A DNA stretch of 64,000 nucleotides from Desulfobacula sp. (GCA_023701135.1 JAMPXP010000014.1:1-64000); one strand, 5' to 3'; positions 1 through 10,437 are shown, numbered from the stretch's first letter. Notes: generated by a model not told the origin, from the sequence alone. Numbers and translations: made by a program.

Positions 1-83
1 CATCTCGAACACGGAAGTTAAGCTCTTTAGCGTCGATGGTACTGCATGGGTGACTGTGTGGGAGAGTAGATCGCTGCCGGATT
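1..83 (+). rRNA. rrf: 5S ribosomal RNA, 3' part
   Basis: The window opens inside a 5S rRNA. The stretch from the conserved CATCTCGAAC to GGGAGAGTAG...GCTGCC matches the 3' two-thirds of bacterial 5S rRNA. The 5' end lies before the window. A strong terminator follows at once, so this is the end of a plus-strand rrn operon. The exact 3' end is uncertain by a few bases. Confidence 0.93.
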
Positions 84-92
84 ATCCTCTTC

Positions 93-137
93 AAAGGCCC
101 TGATCATCTTAATTGATGCTCAGGGCCTTTGGCGTTT
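93..137 (+). terminator. Rho-independent terminator of the rrn operon
   Basis: AAAGGCCCTGA at 93-103 pairs with TCAGGGCCTTT at 120-130, and a GTTTTTG tract follows. It sits about 10 bases after the 5S rRNA, where an rrn terminator is expected. From 138 to 243 I see no further feature. Confidence 0.85.
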
Positions 138-243
138 TTGGGGCTTTGTAAAACCGCACGGCCCTTTTTGCGTTGCACGAACGCAGTCATGGGGACACCG
201 GGGTCCGACGGTTCAAGATTCCATAATCAAAAACAATGGGCCG

Positions 244-1089
244 CTATAACTGAATCCGCCAGCCGGCATTGGCAAAGGCAAATCTTTTCTTAAACCGGTT
301 GTAACAGGCGGCTGCCGCCTCATTCCCGGTGCAGTGGGAAACCGCAATCAGGTTAAGCCGATACTGATCAAAGGCGTCCATGGTTTTTTCAAGCTGGTCG
401 TCGGAATTTAAAAATCCGAGATGGGTGCCGCCGATGACGGCATGAAAGGCATTGTGGCCTGTTTTTTTTGAAAAATGATGCAGGATATTGACGATGCCGG
501 AATGGGCGCATCCGCTCAGAATCACGGGGCCGGACAGGGTTTCGATCAAGAGGGCGGCATCATCGGTAAAAGGGTCCGGGATAAAGCCGGTTTCAGTTTT
601 CAGCAACAGTCTTTTGTCGGCCTGTTCAAAATCCGTTATCCTTGGGATCTCACCTGAAAAATAAATCCCGGGAGATATCTCGGTAAATTCCTTTAACAGG
701 TGAACCTTTGCATGGAGATGGTTTTCAAGGGATTCCGGGCTGTGGTTCAAGCCGATGAATCGCTCTTTTTCCCCTTCTTTTCCTGAGGAAAATTTGGCTG
801 AAAAGACATGGGGGTGGGCATAGATGTCAAGCTCTCCCTTTTGTCCGGCAAAGGCTTCAAGACCGCCGGTATGGTCAAAATGCCCATGGCTGAGGGCGAT
901 TTTCCGAATCCGGGAAAGATTGATGTCCAGGGTTTTTGCATTGGTCGTAAGCCCGAGCCCCTGGCCCGTGTCCATGAGGATGGACTGGCTGCCTTTTTCA
1001 ACCAGGGCGGAGAATCCGTGTTCGCCGATGATCCCCTTTGTGCCGAGGGCCCTGTTTTCACACAGGATGGTGATGGTGGTTTTTTCCAC
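244..1089 (-). CDS. MBL-fold metallohydrolase (COG1237-like)
   Basis: A 281-residue metallo-beta-lactamase-fold protein. The metal-binding motif SHGHFDHTGG lies at residues 67-76, and later histidines (GCAHSG, then GGTHLG) complete a dinuclear site. The order and the N-terminal 'ITILCENR' look resemble the group annotated as dihydropterin-aminobenzene-phosphate synthase-like hydrolases, but the substrate cannot be read from sequence. The start is GTG at 1089, chosen because AAGGAAA lies 8 bases upstream. It follows the histidine phosphatase gene after 23 bases on the same strand, so the two are probably co-transcribed. Confidence 0.8.
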   Translation of the reverse strand: MEKTTITILCENRALGTKGIIGEHGFSALVEKGSQSILMDTGQGLGLTTNAKTLDINLSRIRKIALSHGHFDHTGGLEAFAGQKGELDIYAHPHVFSAKFSSGKEGEKERFIGLNHSPESLENHLHAKVHLLKEFTEISPGIYFSGEIPRITDFEQADKRLLLKTETGFIPDPFTDDAALLIETLSGPVILSGCAHSGIVNILHHFSKKTGHNAFHAVIGGTHLGFLNSDDQLEKTMDAFDQYRLNLIAVSHCTGNEAAAACYNRFKKRFAFANAGWRIQL

Positions 1090-1112
1090 GATACATTTCC
1101 TTTATATGAAGG

Positions 1113-1793
1113 TCATAATTGCACGGGTTTTGCCTGATGATGGGTCATATAAAAACATCCGTTTTTTTCAAAACAAACAATCCCCTCGAGATAGCCCACA
1201 TCTCCGCATTCTTCATGGCGGAGGCCCAGTTTAAATTCCTTTAAGGGATAGAGATTCCAGTCATGGGTGATGGAAACGGCCATTTGACCTTGGGGCAGGT
1301 TTTTGATCTGTTCCATCATGAGATCACAGATCTGGTCCGCGGTTCGTTTCGGGTTTTCCATGATATTTTCATCGGTCTTGCCGTCGAACCAGTTCCGGAT
1401 AAACACCTCATTTCCCTGGGCCAGGATTCTTTCAACGGCCTTGTCGATGTCTTTGATGTAAAAGGGGGCAAGCCTGTTGTCAACGGTATTGTGCGGGAGG
1501 ATTTTTTTATACCGGGTGCTGAACCCTTTATCGATAAGGTAGGCGGTTTCAATACACCGCCCCATGAAGCTGGAATACAGTTTCGGCAAAGGGTCGGGCC
1601 GAAGGGCCTGGCCGAAATCATGGGCATAGGTTTTTCCGGCCTCGGTTAATTCCATAAACGGTTCCATCCTGACCTGGGTTGAAAAAAGCCGTTCGGAATG
1701 CCGGATGATCAGTCCTATCTTTTGGATTCCCTGATCCAGGAGGGAATTGATGACGGTCAGGGTCTGGTCTGCTTTGAGCGTATGCGTTCTCAT
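1113..1793 (-). CDS. Histidine phosphatase superfamily protein
   Basis: A 226-residue protein with the phosphoglycerate-mutase-like signature: the catalytic RH at residues 31-32 (LIIRHSER), a second arginine region (SSFMGRCIETA) and a late catalytic histidine (SITHDWN). These mark a phosphohistidine-intermediate phosphatase or mutase; the substrate is unknown. The frame stays open upstream to 2153, but that part is antisense to the arginase gene. ATG at 1793 is preferred because AAGGAAG precedes it. It is divergent from the arginase-family gene and leads a two-gene unit with the MBL hydrolase. Confidence 0.75.
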   Translation of the reverse strand: MRTHTLKADQTLTVINSLLDQGIQKIGLIIRHSERLFSTQVRMEPFMELTEAGKTYAHDFGQALRPDPLPKLYSSFMGRCIETAYLIDKGFSTRYKKILPHNTVDNRLAPFYIKDIDKAVERILAQGNEVFIRNWFDGKTDENIMENPKRTADQICDLMMEQIKNLPQGQMAVSITHDWNLYPLKEFKLGLRHEECGDVGYLEGIVCFEKNGCFYMTHHQAKPVQL

Positions 1794-1896
1794 GGTCTTC
1801 CTTAAAACCCCGTGAAGGGGCCATGTTTTTGTTGAATAGATTTCATACTCTATGCTATATGACCTGTCAAGTTTGGGACATTTCCGGGAAGGAATC

Positions 1897-2814
1897 ATGA
1901 CCATGAAAAAAAAAATCAGCATCATCGGCGTACCCATGGATTTCGGGCAATTGGTCCGGGGAGTGGATATGGGACCGGCCGCCGTCCGGTATACCGGTTT
2001 GATTCCAAGGCTCAGGGCCTTGGGGCATGAGGTACTGGATACCGGAAATGTCCGGATTCCCATCCGGGACCATGAGGCAAATACGGACCGGAAATCCGGC
2101 AAAGGCATTGAAGAGAAATTCCTAAAGGAAATTACCGAGATTTGCGAGGCCATCTACAGGGCCGGAAAAGAAGCCGTGGACAAGGGGCGGTTCCCCCTGT
2201 TTATCGGGGGTGATCATTCCATTGCCGTCGGCACCGTGGCCTCTGTGGCGGAAGGTGAGCCCATGGGACTGATATGGCTGGACGCCCATGCGGATTTTAA
2301 TACGCCGGAAACCTCTCCCAGCGGGAATATCCATGGGATGCCCCTGGCGGCCCTCATCGGGGAAGGGTATGAATCCCTCATCAATGTGGGGAGGCCCGGG
2401 GCTAAAATCCTCCCGGAAAATATTGTCATGATCGGGCAGAGGGATCTGGATCCAAAAGAAAAACAAAGGTTAAAAAAATCCGGCATCACCGTCTTTACCA
2501 TGCGGGATATTGATGAACAGGGCATTAATTCCATTGCCAACAAGGCCCTGATGAAATTTGTCCATTTAAAGAGAATCCATCTGACCGTGGACATGGATGC
2601 CCTTGACCCGGTGGAGGCCCCCGGCGTCGGAACTCCCGTACCGGGAGGGATTTCCTACCGGGAGGCCCATCTTTTAATGGAAATCCTGGCCGATTCCGGG
2701 AAAATCACCTCCATGGATCTGGTGGAAATCAACCCCATTCTCGATATCGCCAATAAAACCGCGGAACTTGCCGTTGAATTGACCTTATCCGCCCTCGGAA
2801 AGAGCATTTTGTGA
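1897..2814 (+). CDS. Arginase/agmatinase family ureohydrolase
   Basis: A 305-residue ureohydrolase that would cleave a guanidino substrate to urea and an amine using two Mn2+ ions. The metal ligands are visible: GGDHS (His about 107), DAHADFN (Asp129, His131, Asp133) and VDMDALDP (Asp232, Asp234). The N-terminal [17 protein letters not shown] and the [10 protein letters not shown] loop look more like arginase (RocF) than agmatinase, but specificity is inferred. The start is ATG 1897 or 1903; AAGGA at 1889 favours 1903 by spacing. Its stop codon overlaps the next start (GTGA), indicating translational coupling to the helicase-exonuclease gene. Confidence 0.8.
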   Translation: MTMKKKISIIGVPMDFGQLVRGVDMGPAAVRYTGLIPRLRALGHEVLDTGNVRIPIRDHEANTDRKSGKGIEEKFLKEITEICEAIYRAGKEAVDKGRFPLFIGGDHSIAVGTVASVAEGEPMGLIWLDAHADFNTPETSPSGNIHGMPLAALIGEGYESLINVGRPGAKILPENIVMIGQRDLDPKEKQRLKKSGITVFTMRDIDEQGINSIANKALMKFVHLKRIHLTVDMDALDPVEAPGVGTPVPGGISYREAHLLMEILADSGKITSMDLVEINPILDIANKTAELAVELTLSALGKSIL

Positions 2815-5699
2815 GTCTGGACGAATATATCAGGGCCCTTAAAAAATACAAGGGCTTTCTGGGTGATATTGTCTGCCACAAAACCATCCCTTCCAAAGGG
2901 GCGGCATATGCGCTGAATCTTCCCGGATTTAAGAACAACCTGGGCCCTCTTTTAAAATTTCTCGGCATTAAAAAATTATACCGCCATCAGGAAACAGCCA
3001 TGGCGCTTATTGAAAAAGGGATTCATACCGTTATCGCCACCCCCACGGCCAGCGGTAAAAGCCTGATTTACAACCTGCCCGTGATGGGCCGGCTCATGGA
3101 AGACCCGGCAGCCTGCGCCCTCTATCTTTTTCCGTTAAAGGCCCTGGCCAGGGACCAGCTCAACACCGTCCAACATCTGTTGAGGGCGGCCGGCCCGGTT
3201 CATCCGGAGAGGCCGGAACTGAGGGCCGCCGTCTATGACGGGGATATCAGCGCCTACCAAAAGGCAAAGATCAGAAAAGTTCCTCCCCAGATCCTTTTGT
3301 CCAATCCTGAAATGCTCCATCTGTCCATGCTGGCCCATCATCCTTTATGGGAGGGATTTTTCAGGAATTTACGGTTTGTGGTCATTGACGAGGTTCATAC
3401 CTACCGAGGGGTCATGGGCTCCCATATGGCCTGGGTATTCCGGAGGCTTCAACGGATCTGCAGGTATTACGGGTCCTCTCCTGTTTTTATTTTCTGTTCC
3501 GCCACCATTGCCAATCCGGCCGACCTGTGCGAGAAACTGACCGGGCTCCAGGTTTCGGTTGTGGATGAATCCTCGGCGCCGGCCGGGAAAAAGGAGGTCA
3601 TCCTCATGCGGGGGCTTGAAGGGGCCGCCAATACGGCCATTGCTCTTATTCATGCCGCAGTTCACCGGAATTTACGAACCATTTGCTATACCCAGTCCCG
3701 GAAGATCACGGAACTCATCGCCATCTGGGCTTCTCAGCGGGCCTCCGGCTTCTCCGACCGGATATCCGCCTACAGGGCCGGGTTCCTGCCCGAGGAGCGG
3801 CGCCTCATTGAAGAACGGCTTTCCACACGCGAACTGCTGGCCGTCATTTCCACCAGCGCCCTGGAGCTTGGCATCGACATCGGCAATCTGGATATCTGCA
3901 TCCTGGTCGGGTATCCGGGGACCATCATGTCCACCTGGCAGAGGGCCGGCCGGGTGGGCCGGGACGGGAAAGATTCGGCCCTGATCCTCATTGCCCATGA
4001 AGATGCCCTGGACCAGTATTTTATCCAGCATCCGGATATTTTTTTCCATATGCCGCCGGAAAAGGCCGTCATTAATCCTTACAATACGGTTATCCTGGGC
4101 CGGCACCTGGAATGCGCGGCCGCGGAACTGAGCCTTCACCGCACCGAAAGCTTTCTTGGCAGTGAGCCGGTTCAAGCCGCCCTGGCCGGACTTGAACAGG
4201 AGGCAAGGCTCTTGAGAAGCCGGGATGGGGATTTCTGGCATGCAAGCCGGAAAGCCCCCCACCGGGAAGTGAACCTGAGGGGCACAGGAAAGAGCCTGCC
4301 GATTTTCCTTGAAAACACAAAACAAAACCTTGGAGAAATCGACCGGCACCGGTCCTATTTTGAAACCCATGAGGGCGCCGTGTATCTTCACCGGGGAGAC
4401 TCCTATGTCATCACTCTTTTTGATCACGGGGCCGGGGTGATTGAGGCCAAACGGCAGGATGTCCGCTATTTTACCAGGGCCAGATCATCTAAATCCACCA
4501 CCATCATCAAACCCTTGAGGTATTTTTCCGTAAAAGGGACCCAGGTGGGCTACGGCATCCTGAGGATCACCGAGCAGGTGACGGGATACGAAAAAAAACA
4601 GGTTTCAAATCAGAAATCCATGGGCATTTTTCCCCTGGATCTGCCGAAACTGGAATTTGAAACCGAGGGACTCTGGATTGAAATACCGGATCAGGTCCGG
4701 GATGAGATCGAATCCGACAGGCTTCATTTCATGGGAGGGATTCATGCCCTTGAGCATGCGGCCATCGGGATCATGCCGCTGCTGGTCATGACGGATCGCA
4801 ATGATCTGGGCGGAATTTCCACTCCCTATCATCCCCAGGTGGAGAAAGCCGCCGTCTTTATTTACGACGGGGTTCCCGGGGGATTGGGATTGACGGAACA
4901 AGCCTTTAACGATGCCGGATCACTCCTGGAAAAAACCTTTGACGCCATCTCCGGCTGCCCCTGCGAGACCGGCTGCCCCGCCTGTGTGCATTCCCCCAAA
5001 TGCGGTTCGGGCAACCGGCCCATTGACAAGGGGTCGGCCCTGAAAATCCTTGAAAAGATATTGAGCCGGAAAGGGCCGGAGGAGTCTTATGAGGTCCGGG
5101 AACCCGCCCCGGAATTTAAGGCTGAACCGGTTTCAGAACCTGAATCCGATAAACGAGATCTACCGGATTTGCGATACGGGGTCCTGGATATTGAAACCCG
5201 GCGGTCGGCGGAACAAGTTGGGGGCTGGAACCGGGCCGAGAAAATGGGAGTCAGTTGCGCCATCCTCTATGATTCCCGGAAGGATTCCTTTCAGGAGTAT
5301 TTTCAGGAGGATATTGAACGGCTCTGCCAAGATCTGACGCAATTTGACCTCATTGTGGGGTTCAATATCATCGGTTTCGACTACAAGGTATTGTCCGGGC
5401 TTTCGGATTTTGATTTTTCATCCCTTCCCACCCTGGATATCCTTCTCAAAATTCATGAGAGGCTTGGGTACAGGCTTTCCCTTGACCACCTGGCGACTGA
5501 GACCCTGGGCTGCCAGAAAAGCGCCGACGGGCTCATGGCCCTCAAATGGTGGGAACAGGGGGAGATAGATAAGATCGTCGCCTATTGCCGCCAGGATGTC
5601 CAGGTCACAAAGGATTTGTATCTGTTTGGAAAACAAAACCGGTTTCTATTGTTTAAAAATAAGGCCGGTCAAGGGGTCAGAATACCGGTGGCCTGGTAA
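2811..5699 (+). CDS. DEAD/DEAH helicase (MrfA/Hrq1-like) fused to a DnaQ-like 3'-5' exonuclease (MrfB-like)
   Basis: A 962-residue fusion. The N-terminal about 770 residues form an SF2 helicase: Walker A TPTASGKS (about 76-84), DEVH (193-196), SAT (230-232), a helicase C-terminal region with QRAGRVGR, and a DUF1998-type four-cysteine zinc site (C716, C718, C722, C725). The last about 170 residues form a DEDD exonuclease: DIET (D793, E795), GFNIIGFD (D857) and YCRQDV (D929). In Bacillus these activities are separate proteins, MrfA (YprA) and MrfB (YprB), used in mitomycin-lesion repair. A DNA-repair role here is inferred from that. The GTG start overlaps the arginase stop by 4 bp. Confidence 0.85.
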   Translation: MSLDEYIRALKKYKGFLGDIVCHKTIPSKGAAYALNLPGFKNNLGPLLKFLGIKKLYRHQETAMALIEKGIHTVIATPTASGKSLIYNLPVMGRLMEDPAACALYLFPLKALARDQLNTVQHLLRAAGPVHPERPELRAAVYDGDISAYQKAKIRKVPPQILLSNPEMLHLSMLAHHPLWEGFFRNLRFVVIDEVHTYRGVMGSHMAWVFRRLQRICRYYGSSPVFIFCSATIANPADLCEKLTGLQVSVVDESSAPAGKKEVILMRGLEGAANTAIALIHAAVHRNLRTICYTQSRKITELIAIWASQRASGFSDRISAYRAGFLPEERRLIEERLSTRELLAVISTSALELGIDIGNLDICILVGYPGTIMSTWQRAGRVGRDGKDSALILIAHEDALDQYFIQHPDIFFHMPPEKAVINPYNTVILGRHLECAAAELSLHRTESFLGSEPVQAALAGLEQEARLLRSRDGDFWHASRKAPHREVNLRGTGKSLPIFLENTKQNLGEIDRHRSYFETHEGAVYLHRGDSYVITLFDHGAGVIEAKRQDVRYFTRARSSKSTTIIKPLRYFSVKGTQVGYGILRITEQVTGYEKKQVSNQKSMGIFPLDLPKLEFETEGLWIEIPDQVRDEIESDRLHFMGGIHALEHAAIGIMPLLVMTDRNDLGGISTPYHPQVEKAAVFIYDGVPGGLGLTEQAFNDAGSLLEKTFDAISGCPCETGCPACVHSPKCGSGNRPIDKGSALKILEKILSRKGPEESYEVREPAPEFKAEPVSEPESDKRDLPDLRYGVLDIETRRSAEQVGGWNRAEKMGVSCAILYDSRKDSFQEYFQEDIERLCQDLTQFDLIVGFNIIGFDYKVLSGLSDFDFSSLPTLDILLKIHERLGYRLSLDHLATETLGCQKSADGLMALKWWEQGEIDKIVAYCRQDVQVTKDLYLFGKQNRFLLFKNKAGQGVRIPVAW

Positions 5700-5712
5700 A
5701 AATTTTAAAAAC

Positions 5713-5741
5713 TTGTTGATTTCATGGATGATCTTTACTAT
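5713..5741 (+). promoter_or_regulatory. Sigma70-type promoter for the cytochrome/chemoreceptor pair
   Basis: TTGTTG at 5713-5718 and TACTAT at 5736-5741 are separated by 17 bases, about 75 bases before the cytochrome start. This is assigned by eye from the consensus. Confidence 0.45.
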
Positions 5742-5814
5742 AGGGGATAAACATCCTGGCCGAGGACATTTAAGTCTTGAATATGTGAAATAAGGATTTG
5801 TTAAGGGGTATAAA

Positions 5815-6288
5815 ATGAAATGCCATATCATCTTCACTTTGTTTTTTTTATTTTGCTTGGGTCTTGCAGTTCAGACTCTTGCAGCTCAAAGTCTTATAAA
5901 AGAAAAAAAGTATGTGGGCGCCAAAGCGTGCATGGCATGTCATGAAAAGGAATATTCAAATTATATGAATTTCGCCAAGAAGGCGAAATCCTTTGAGAGC
6001 ATTAAAAAAATGGAGGCAAAGCTGACACCGGAAGAATACCGGGGCTGCTTTGAATGCCATACCACCGGTTACGGCAAACCGGGTGGTTTTGAATCCGAAG
6101 AAAAAACCCCGGACCTGAAAGATGCGGGCTGCGAAGTCTGCCATGGTCCCGGAAGCCTGCATATTGATGGCGGTGATCCGGATAAGATTATCCGGGACGT
6201 CACCATGGAGAATTGCAATACCTGTCACAACAAAGACAGGATTGAAGCCTTTGATTTCAAGCCCCTTTTATTCGGCGGGGCCCATTAA
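5815..6288 (+). CDS. Periplasmic tetraheme c-type cytochrome (cytochrome c554-like)
   Basis: A 157-residue exported protein with a signal peptide (residues 1 to about 23, hydrophobic core [10 protein letters not shown], cleavage near TLAA). It has four CXXCH heme sites: CMACH, CFECH, CEVCH and CNTCH. The spacing and the HEKEYSNY segment after the first heme resemble the cytochrome c554/multiheme family. It is expected to carry electrons in the periplasm. AAGGGG lies upstream of the ATG. The next gene, a chemoreceptor with its own CXXCH site, starts 22 bases later, suggesting a redox-sensing pair. Confidence 0.85.
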   Translation: MKCHIIFTLFFLFCLGLAVQTLAAQSLIKEKKYVGAKACMACHEKEYSNYMNFAKKAKSFESIKKMEAKLTPEEYRGCFECHTTGYGKPGGFESEEKTPDLKDAGCEVCHGPGSLHIDGGDPDKIIRDVTMENCNTCHNKDRIEAFDFKPLLFGGAH

Positions 6289-6310
6289 GTGTCTAAAGGG
6301 TCATACGAAC

Positions 6311-7990
6311 ATGTTTGATAAGCTCATTAACACCATAAACCGGCGGTTGTGGTTAAGAATTCTCCTCCCTTTGTCGGTCATTGTGGTGGTCGTCGTCGCA
6401 GCCATTATCGGATATAATATGGTATATCAGGTGAAATCCGGTGAGGCCCAATTACAATCGCAGAACCGGATGCTGGCCCTTGCCGTGGAAGGCGGGATGT
6501 TTGACGCTCTTTCCATCGGAGACAATGATACGGTCAGACTCCAGTTCAAGCGCCTGGGGGAACAGATCCGTGACCTTAAGGTGTTTGTCTATGATTTTCA
6601 GGGGCTTGTCTCTTTCAGCACCGATGGCAGGACCCTGGGGAAAAAGATTCAGGATATTGCGGGTGAAGCACCATCAAAGGACATCGCCGCCATGATGGAA
6701 AGCGGCAGGGCATCAGAAAAATCCTTTCGCATTTCCATGGAAGGGCAGTCCTTTTTGCTGGAAAACAATCCCATCCTGAATGAGAAAAAATGTTTTCACT
6801 GCCATGGAGATAAACTCAAGGTTCTCGGGGGGATATCCGTGGTTTCTGCTGAATCTTCAATTTTTGAAGCCGTGGGCAAGGCAAGGCAGGCCAGCCTGTT
6901 GATCGGAATTGCAGGGCTTGCCGTCATCATTCTGTTTATCTGGCTGTTTTTTCAGCTTCTGGTCAATAAAAAGATCAGAATGGTTCTGGATGCCACCCAT
7001 GATATGAGAAGAAAAGATTTTTCAAAATCCTATGAGATCCGGAAAGGGGATGAAATCAACCATATCCTTTCCCGCATCAACCTGGTGACCCAGGATTTAA
7101 GACAGACCTTTAAACAATTCTCAGATCATTCAAACACCATATTCCATTCCGCTTCAGCGTTGAGTCTGATTTCCAAAGACCTGAATTCAGCCAGTGAGGA
7201 TGCGTCCCAGAAGGCAACAACGGTTTCTTCGGCATCGGAAGAAATGAGCGTCAATAACCGGTCCATTGCCGCCTCCATGGAACAGGCCACCGATTCCCTC
7301 AACGCCGTTGCATCGGCCATTGAACAAATGAGTGCTACCGTCGGTGAAATCGCCAGGAATGTCAGTGCCACCAAGGAAATAACGGAGCAGGTGGCCCAGG
7401 GCTTTCACATGATCACAGGCGTTGTGGATGAACTGGGAAAACGCGCCAATGATGTGGATCTTGTGACCGATGAAATCCGGGCCATTTCAGAGCAGGTCGG
7501 CATGTTGGCCCTGAATGCCAAAATTGAAGCGGCAAGAGCAGGAGCTGCCGGCAAGGGGTTTGCCGTTGTGGCCCAGGAGATTACGGAACTTGCTGATGAA
7601 ACCAATAAATCCACCCTTGAGGCCGATGAAAAATTAAGGTGGATCAAGGAAAAGTCAAAGGAAGTCGTTGAGAAGGTGGCCGGTCTGACGGCCATTGTAA
7701 AGGAATCCGAGCATGCCATTGCCGGTATTTCTGCGGCCGTGGAACAGCAAAACACCACTACCCGTGAAATTGCCAAAAACATTACCGATGTCTCTGCAGA
7801 CATATCAGAGGTGAATACCAGTGTGAATCAAGGGGCCCTGGTGGCGGCCGAAATTGCAAAAGACATTACCCTGGTCGAAGAAGGGGCAAGAAAGGTGAGG
7901 TCCGGCAGCGGCCAACTCAATGATAATGCTGAACGCCTTTCATCCATGGCTGAGAATTTCAGGGAAATTATAAAGCAATTCAAGGTCTGA
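6311..7990 (+). CDS. Methyl-accepting chemotaxis protein with periplasmic heme-binding sensor
   Basis: A 559-residue transducer. It has TM1 at about 13-36, a periplasmic sensor of about 155 residues, TM2 at about 195-218, a HAMP region and a cytoplasmic MCP signalling domain with the hairpin tip [20 protein letters not shown]. The sensor carries one CXXCH motif (C161-F-H-C164-H165) just before TM2, so it probably binds c-type heme, as in the redox/oxygen receptor DcrA of Desulfovibrio. ATG 6311 is chosen because it opens the TM1 segment; the longer frame overlaps the cytochrome gene. It lies directly downstream of the tetraheme cytochrome. Confidence 0.87.
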   Translation: MFDKLINTINRRLWLRILLPLSVIVVVVVAAIIGYNMVYQVKSGEAQLQSQNRMLALAVEGGMFDALSIGDNDTVRLQFKRLGEQIRDLKVFVYDFQGLVSFSTDGRTLGKKIQDIAGEAPSKDIAAMMESGRASEKSFRISMEGQSFLLENNPILNEKKCFHCHGDKLKVLGGISVVSAESSIFEAVGKARQASLLIGIAGLAVIILFIWLFFQLLVNKKIRMVLDATHDMRRKDFSKSYEIRKGDEINHILSRINLVTQDLRQTFKQFSDHSNTIFHSASALSLISKDLNSASEDASQKATTVSSASEEMSVNNRSIAASMEQATDSLNAVASAIEQMSATVGEIARNVSATKEITEQVAQGFHMITGVVDELGKRANDVDLVTDEIRAISEQVGMLALNAKIEAARAGAAGKGFAVVAQEITELADETNKSTLEADEKLRWIKEKSKEVVEKVAGLTAIVKESEHAIAGISAAVEQQNTTTREIAKNITDVSADISEVNTSVNQGALVAAEIAKDITLVEEGARKVRSGSGQLNDNAERLSSMAENFREIIKQFKV

Positions 7991-7996
7991 TTTGAC

Positions 7997-8752
7997 TTAT
8001 CCGGACCTGACCCGGTCCAGTATCTGCTTTAAAACATCTCCGGCCTTTCCCCGGATCAGGACGTCACATTTTCGATCAAAGGGCGTTTCCGACAGATTGA
8101 TGATGGCCAGAAAACCACCTGATGCCCGGGCATATTCCGGCATCAGGGATGCCGGTTGAACCAGAAGGGTTGAGCCGATAACCATGAACACATCGCTCTC
8201 CGAGGAGAGTCTGGCCGCTTTTTTTGTTTCTTCAACCGGCATGGCCTGGCCAAAGGAAACGGTGTCGGGTTTGAAATACCCCCCGCAGGAACATTCCGGA
8301 GCCCTGTCCCCGGATTCGATCCTATCCTCGGCCTCTTTCCAGGATATCAGCCGCTTGCAGCTCATGCACCTCACCCGCCGGGTATTGCCGTGGAGTTCGA
8401 TTATTTTTTCCCCAGGGATTCCCGAAGCCCCATGCAAGCCGTCAATATTCTGGGTGATGAGGGCATGAAGATGCCCAAGGTCATTGAGAGCGGCAATGCT
8501 CATATGTCCCTCGTTGGGTTTTGCCCTACGAAGGTTTTTTTCCATGTCCATCCGCTGCTCCCAGTATCTGATCCGGGATTCCCGGGAAGACATGAATTCA
8601 TCAAAATAGACGGGCCTGAACCGGTCCCAGATGCCTCCCTGGCTTCTGTAATCCGGGATTCCGCTTTCCGTTGAAATTCCGGCCCCGGTAAATACAACCA
8701 GCTTTTTTGTCGCTTTTATTTTTTCAGCAATCAAGGCAACTTTTTTATCCAT
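7997..8752 (-). CDS. cobB: NAD-dependent protein deacylase (sirtuin, CobB/SIR2 family)
   Basis: A 251-residue sirtuin with all core motifs: GAGISTESGIPDYRS (about 23-37), TQNIDGLH (about 100-107), catalytic His121 in ELHGN, and a C4 zinc site (C129, C132, C154, C156). It would remove acyl groups from lysines, giving nicotinamide and O-acyl-ADP-ribose. Sirtuins commonly reactivate acetyl-CoA synthetases, and two such enzymes with the target SGK motif are encoded at 28.5-32.4 kb; that link is inference. Its start overlaps the end of murJ by 22 bp, so the two form one transcription unit. It converges with the chemoreceptor gene, 6 bp apart. Confidence 0.9.
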   Translation of the reverse strand: MDKKVALIAEKIKATKKLVVFTGAGISTESGIPDYRSQGGIWDRFRPVYFDEFMSSRESRIRYWEQRMDMEKNLRRAKPNEGHMSIAALNDLGHLHALITQNIDGLHGASGIPGEKIIELHGNTRRVRCMSCKRLISWKEAEDRIESGDRAPECSCGGYFKPDTVSFGQAMPVEETKKAARLSSESDVFMVIGSTLLVQPASLMPEYARASGGFLAIINLSETPFDRKCDVLIRGKAGDVLKQILDRVRSG

Positions 8753-10320
8753 GGCAAGGGCCTTTGCAATATTTTTTCATATAGAACAAGAATCTCATTT
8801 ATTTTTAAAATTTTCCCGGCAAGAAAAAACAGGATAACAAATTCAATACCGGAGATTCCTGCTATCATCAATGCGCCGTGAAAAGTCATGGAATCAAAGA
8901 TCTTGCGCAGGGCAAAAACGCTTAAGAAAAGAAGAATGCCCATGAAAAGGCTGACTGGAATGATTTTAAGAAAAAACAAATACACCCCTTTTTTTTCAGA
9001 GTTACCGCTTTTTTTGTTCCAGCATTCGTAGAGAACAAAGGCCTGAACGATTACGGACACGGAAAGGCCCAGGGCAATCCCCCGGGGCCCCATGAGGGTC
9101 ATCAGGAAATAGATCAGGGGGAAGCTCAGGACCACGCAAAGGGAGGAAAAAAGAGCCGGGAAAAGGGTGTTCTGAAGGGCATAATATCCTCTGGATACAA
9201 TGGTCTGGGCTGAAAAACCAAAGGCACCGATCATGAAAAAAGGAAGGATGGCAGCGGTAACCATGGTGGCTTGGGCGTCAAACCGGCCCCTTTGAAAGAG
9301 AAGGACGATGATTTCCCGGCTGATGACCATAAAGAGGACGGAAAAGGGAATGACCAGAAAAATATATTTCAGTGTTGAATTCAGGATATGATTCAATTCG
9401 GAAAGTTTCCCCTGTCCTGCCATCGTTGCCATGAAAGGATAGGAGGCAACCCCAACGGCCTGGCCGAAGAGACCCACAAGGATGAACATGATTCTGAGGG
9501 CATAGTTCATGGCTGCGATACTGCCTTCGCTTAACCAGGAACCGAAGAATTTCAGGAGGATTTCCGTGGAAAAGGTCATGGTCAGTCCCAGCATCAGGGG
9601 CAGGGTCAGTTTGATATAGCGCATGAGGTCCGGATGATTAAAACCAAATGTTAAAGAATACCGGATATCTATCTTTTTTGTTCCCAGGAGCTGGATGGCA
9701 AAATTACCCAGGAAGGCGCCGGCCAGAACCCCCCAGGCAAAGCCTTCCATACCCATGACCGGGGCAAGAAAAAGGCCGCAGAGAATGATGGATAAATTAT
9801 AAATGAGAGGGGCAAGGGCAGGAATGAAAAATTTTTCATGGGCAAACTGAACAGCCATGAGCAGGCCGCCGCAAAAAAAGAAAAATTGGGCCGGAATGAT
9901 GATTCTGGTCATCTTTACCGCCAGGGCAAAGGTCTGGGGATCTTTTATTCCGGGTGCAAAGGCATGGACAAAGGGGCCGGCCCAGATCATGGTAATCAGG
10001 ATAAAACACAACAGAAGCGATCCAAAGCTGTTCAGGATGATGGAAAATACCCGATAGCCTTCCTCTTTTCTGCCCGAGGAGAGATAATGGGAGAAAATCG
10101 GGATAAAGGTAATGGAAAGAAAGCCGCTGGCCACGATATGGTTCAGGATTTCAGGAATGATAAAGGAGATTTGATAGGCATCCACCCCGGCTTTGACCCC
10201 TCCGATTCCGGCTATGGCCATTTCCCGGAACACGCCGATGACACGGCTGGCAAATACCGAGGCCATCATGATAAATGAAGCCAGGCCGATTTTTTTCAAT
10301 ATGGTGTCATGTGTGGTCAT
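8731..10320 (-). CDS. murJ: Lipid II flippase MurJ (MviN)
   Basis: A 529-residue polytopic membrane protein. The N-terminus KIGLASFIMMASVFASRVIG and the following FREM and AGVDAYQISFIIPE segments are typical of MurJ/MviN. MurJ flips lipid-linked peptidoglycan precursor across the inner membrane. The length and about 14 hydrophobic segments fit the family. There is no strong ribosome-binding site before the ATG. The gene is divergent from the small membrane-protein gene at 10438 and overlaps the sirtuin gene at its 3' end. Confidence 0.93.
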   Translation of the reverse strand: MTTHDTILKKIGLASFIMMASVFASRVIGVFREMAIAGIGGVKAGVDAYQISFIIPEILNHIVASGFLSITFIPIFSHYLSSGRKEEGYRVFSIILNSFGSLLLCFILITMIWAGPFVHAFAPGIKDPQTFALAVKMTRIIIPAQFFFFCGGLLMAVQFAHEKFFIPALAPLIYNLSIILCGLFLAPVMGMEGFAWGVLAGAFLGNFAIQLLGTKKIDIRYSLTFGFNHPDLMRYIKLTLPLMLGLTMTFSTEILLKFFGSWLSEGSIAAMNYALRIMFILVGLFGQAVGVASYPFMATMAGQGKLSELNHILNSTLKYIFLVIPFSVLFMVISREIIVLLFQRGRFDAQATMVTAAILPFFMIGAFGFSAQTIVSRGYYALQNTLFPALFSSLCVVLSFPLIYFLMTLMGPRGIALGLSVSVIVQAFVLYECWNKKSGNSEKKGVYLFFLKIIPVSLFMGILLFLSVFALRKIFDSMTFHGALMIAGISGIEFVILFFLAGKILKINEILVLYEKILQRPLPWIKKLP

Positions 10321-10381
10321 TCTAATGGATAGGGTTTATCACAGCAGGAGGGCAAATAAAAGCCTTGAGGGGGGAAATTAT

Positions 10382-10411
10382 TTGACTTCAAGATTCCTGT
10401 CGGAATATAGT
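10382..10411 (+). promoter_or_regulatory. Sigma70-type promoter before the 10438 operon
   Basis: TTGACT at 10382-10387 and TATAGT at 10406-10411 have an 18-base spacer. They lie 27 bases before the small membrane-protein start. Confidence 0.5.
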
Positions 10412-10437
10412 AAATTCAAAAAAGCCTAAACAAGGAA

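Noticed and set aside
1794-2153. N-terminal extension of the histidine phosphatase to 2153
   Set aside because: The extra 120 residues are antisense to the arginase gene, and the phosphatase motif begins about 30 residues after ATG 1793, which has its own ribosome-binding site.
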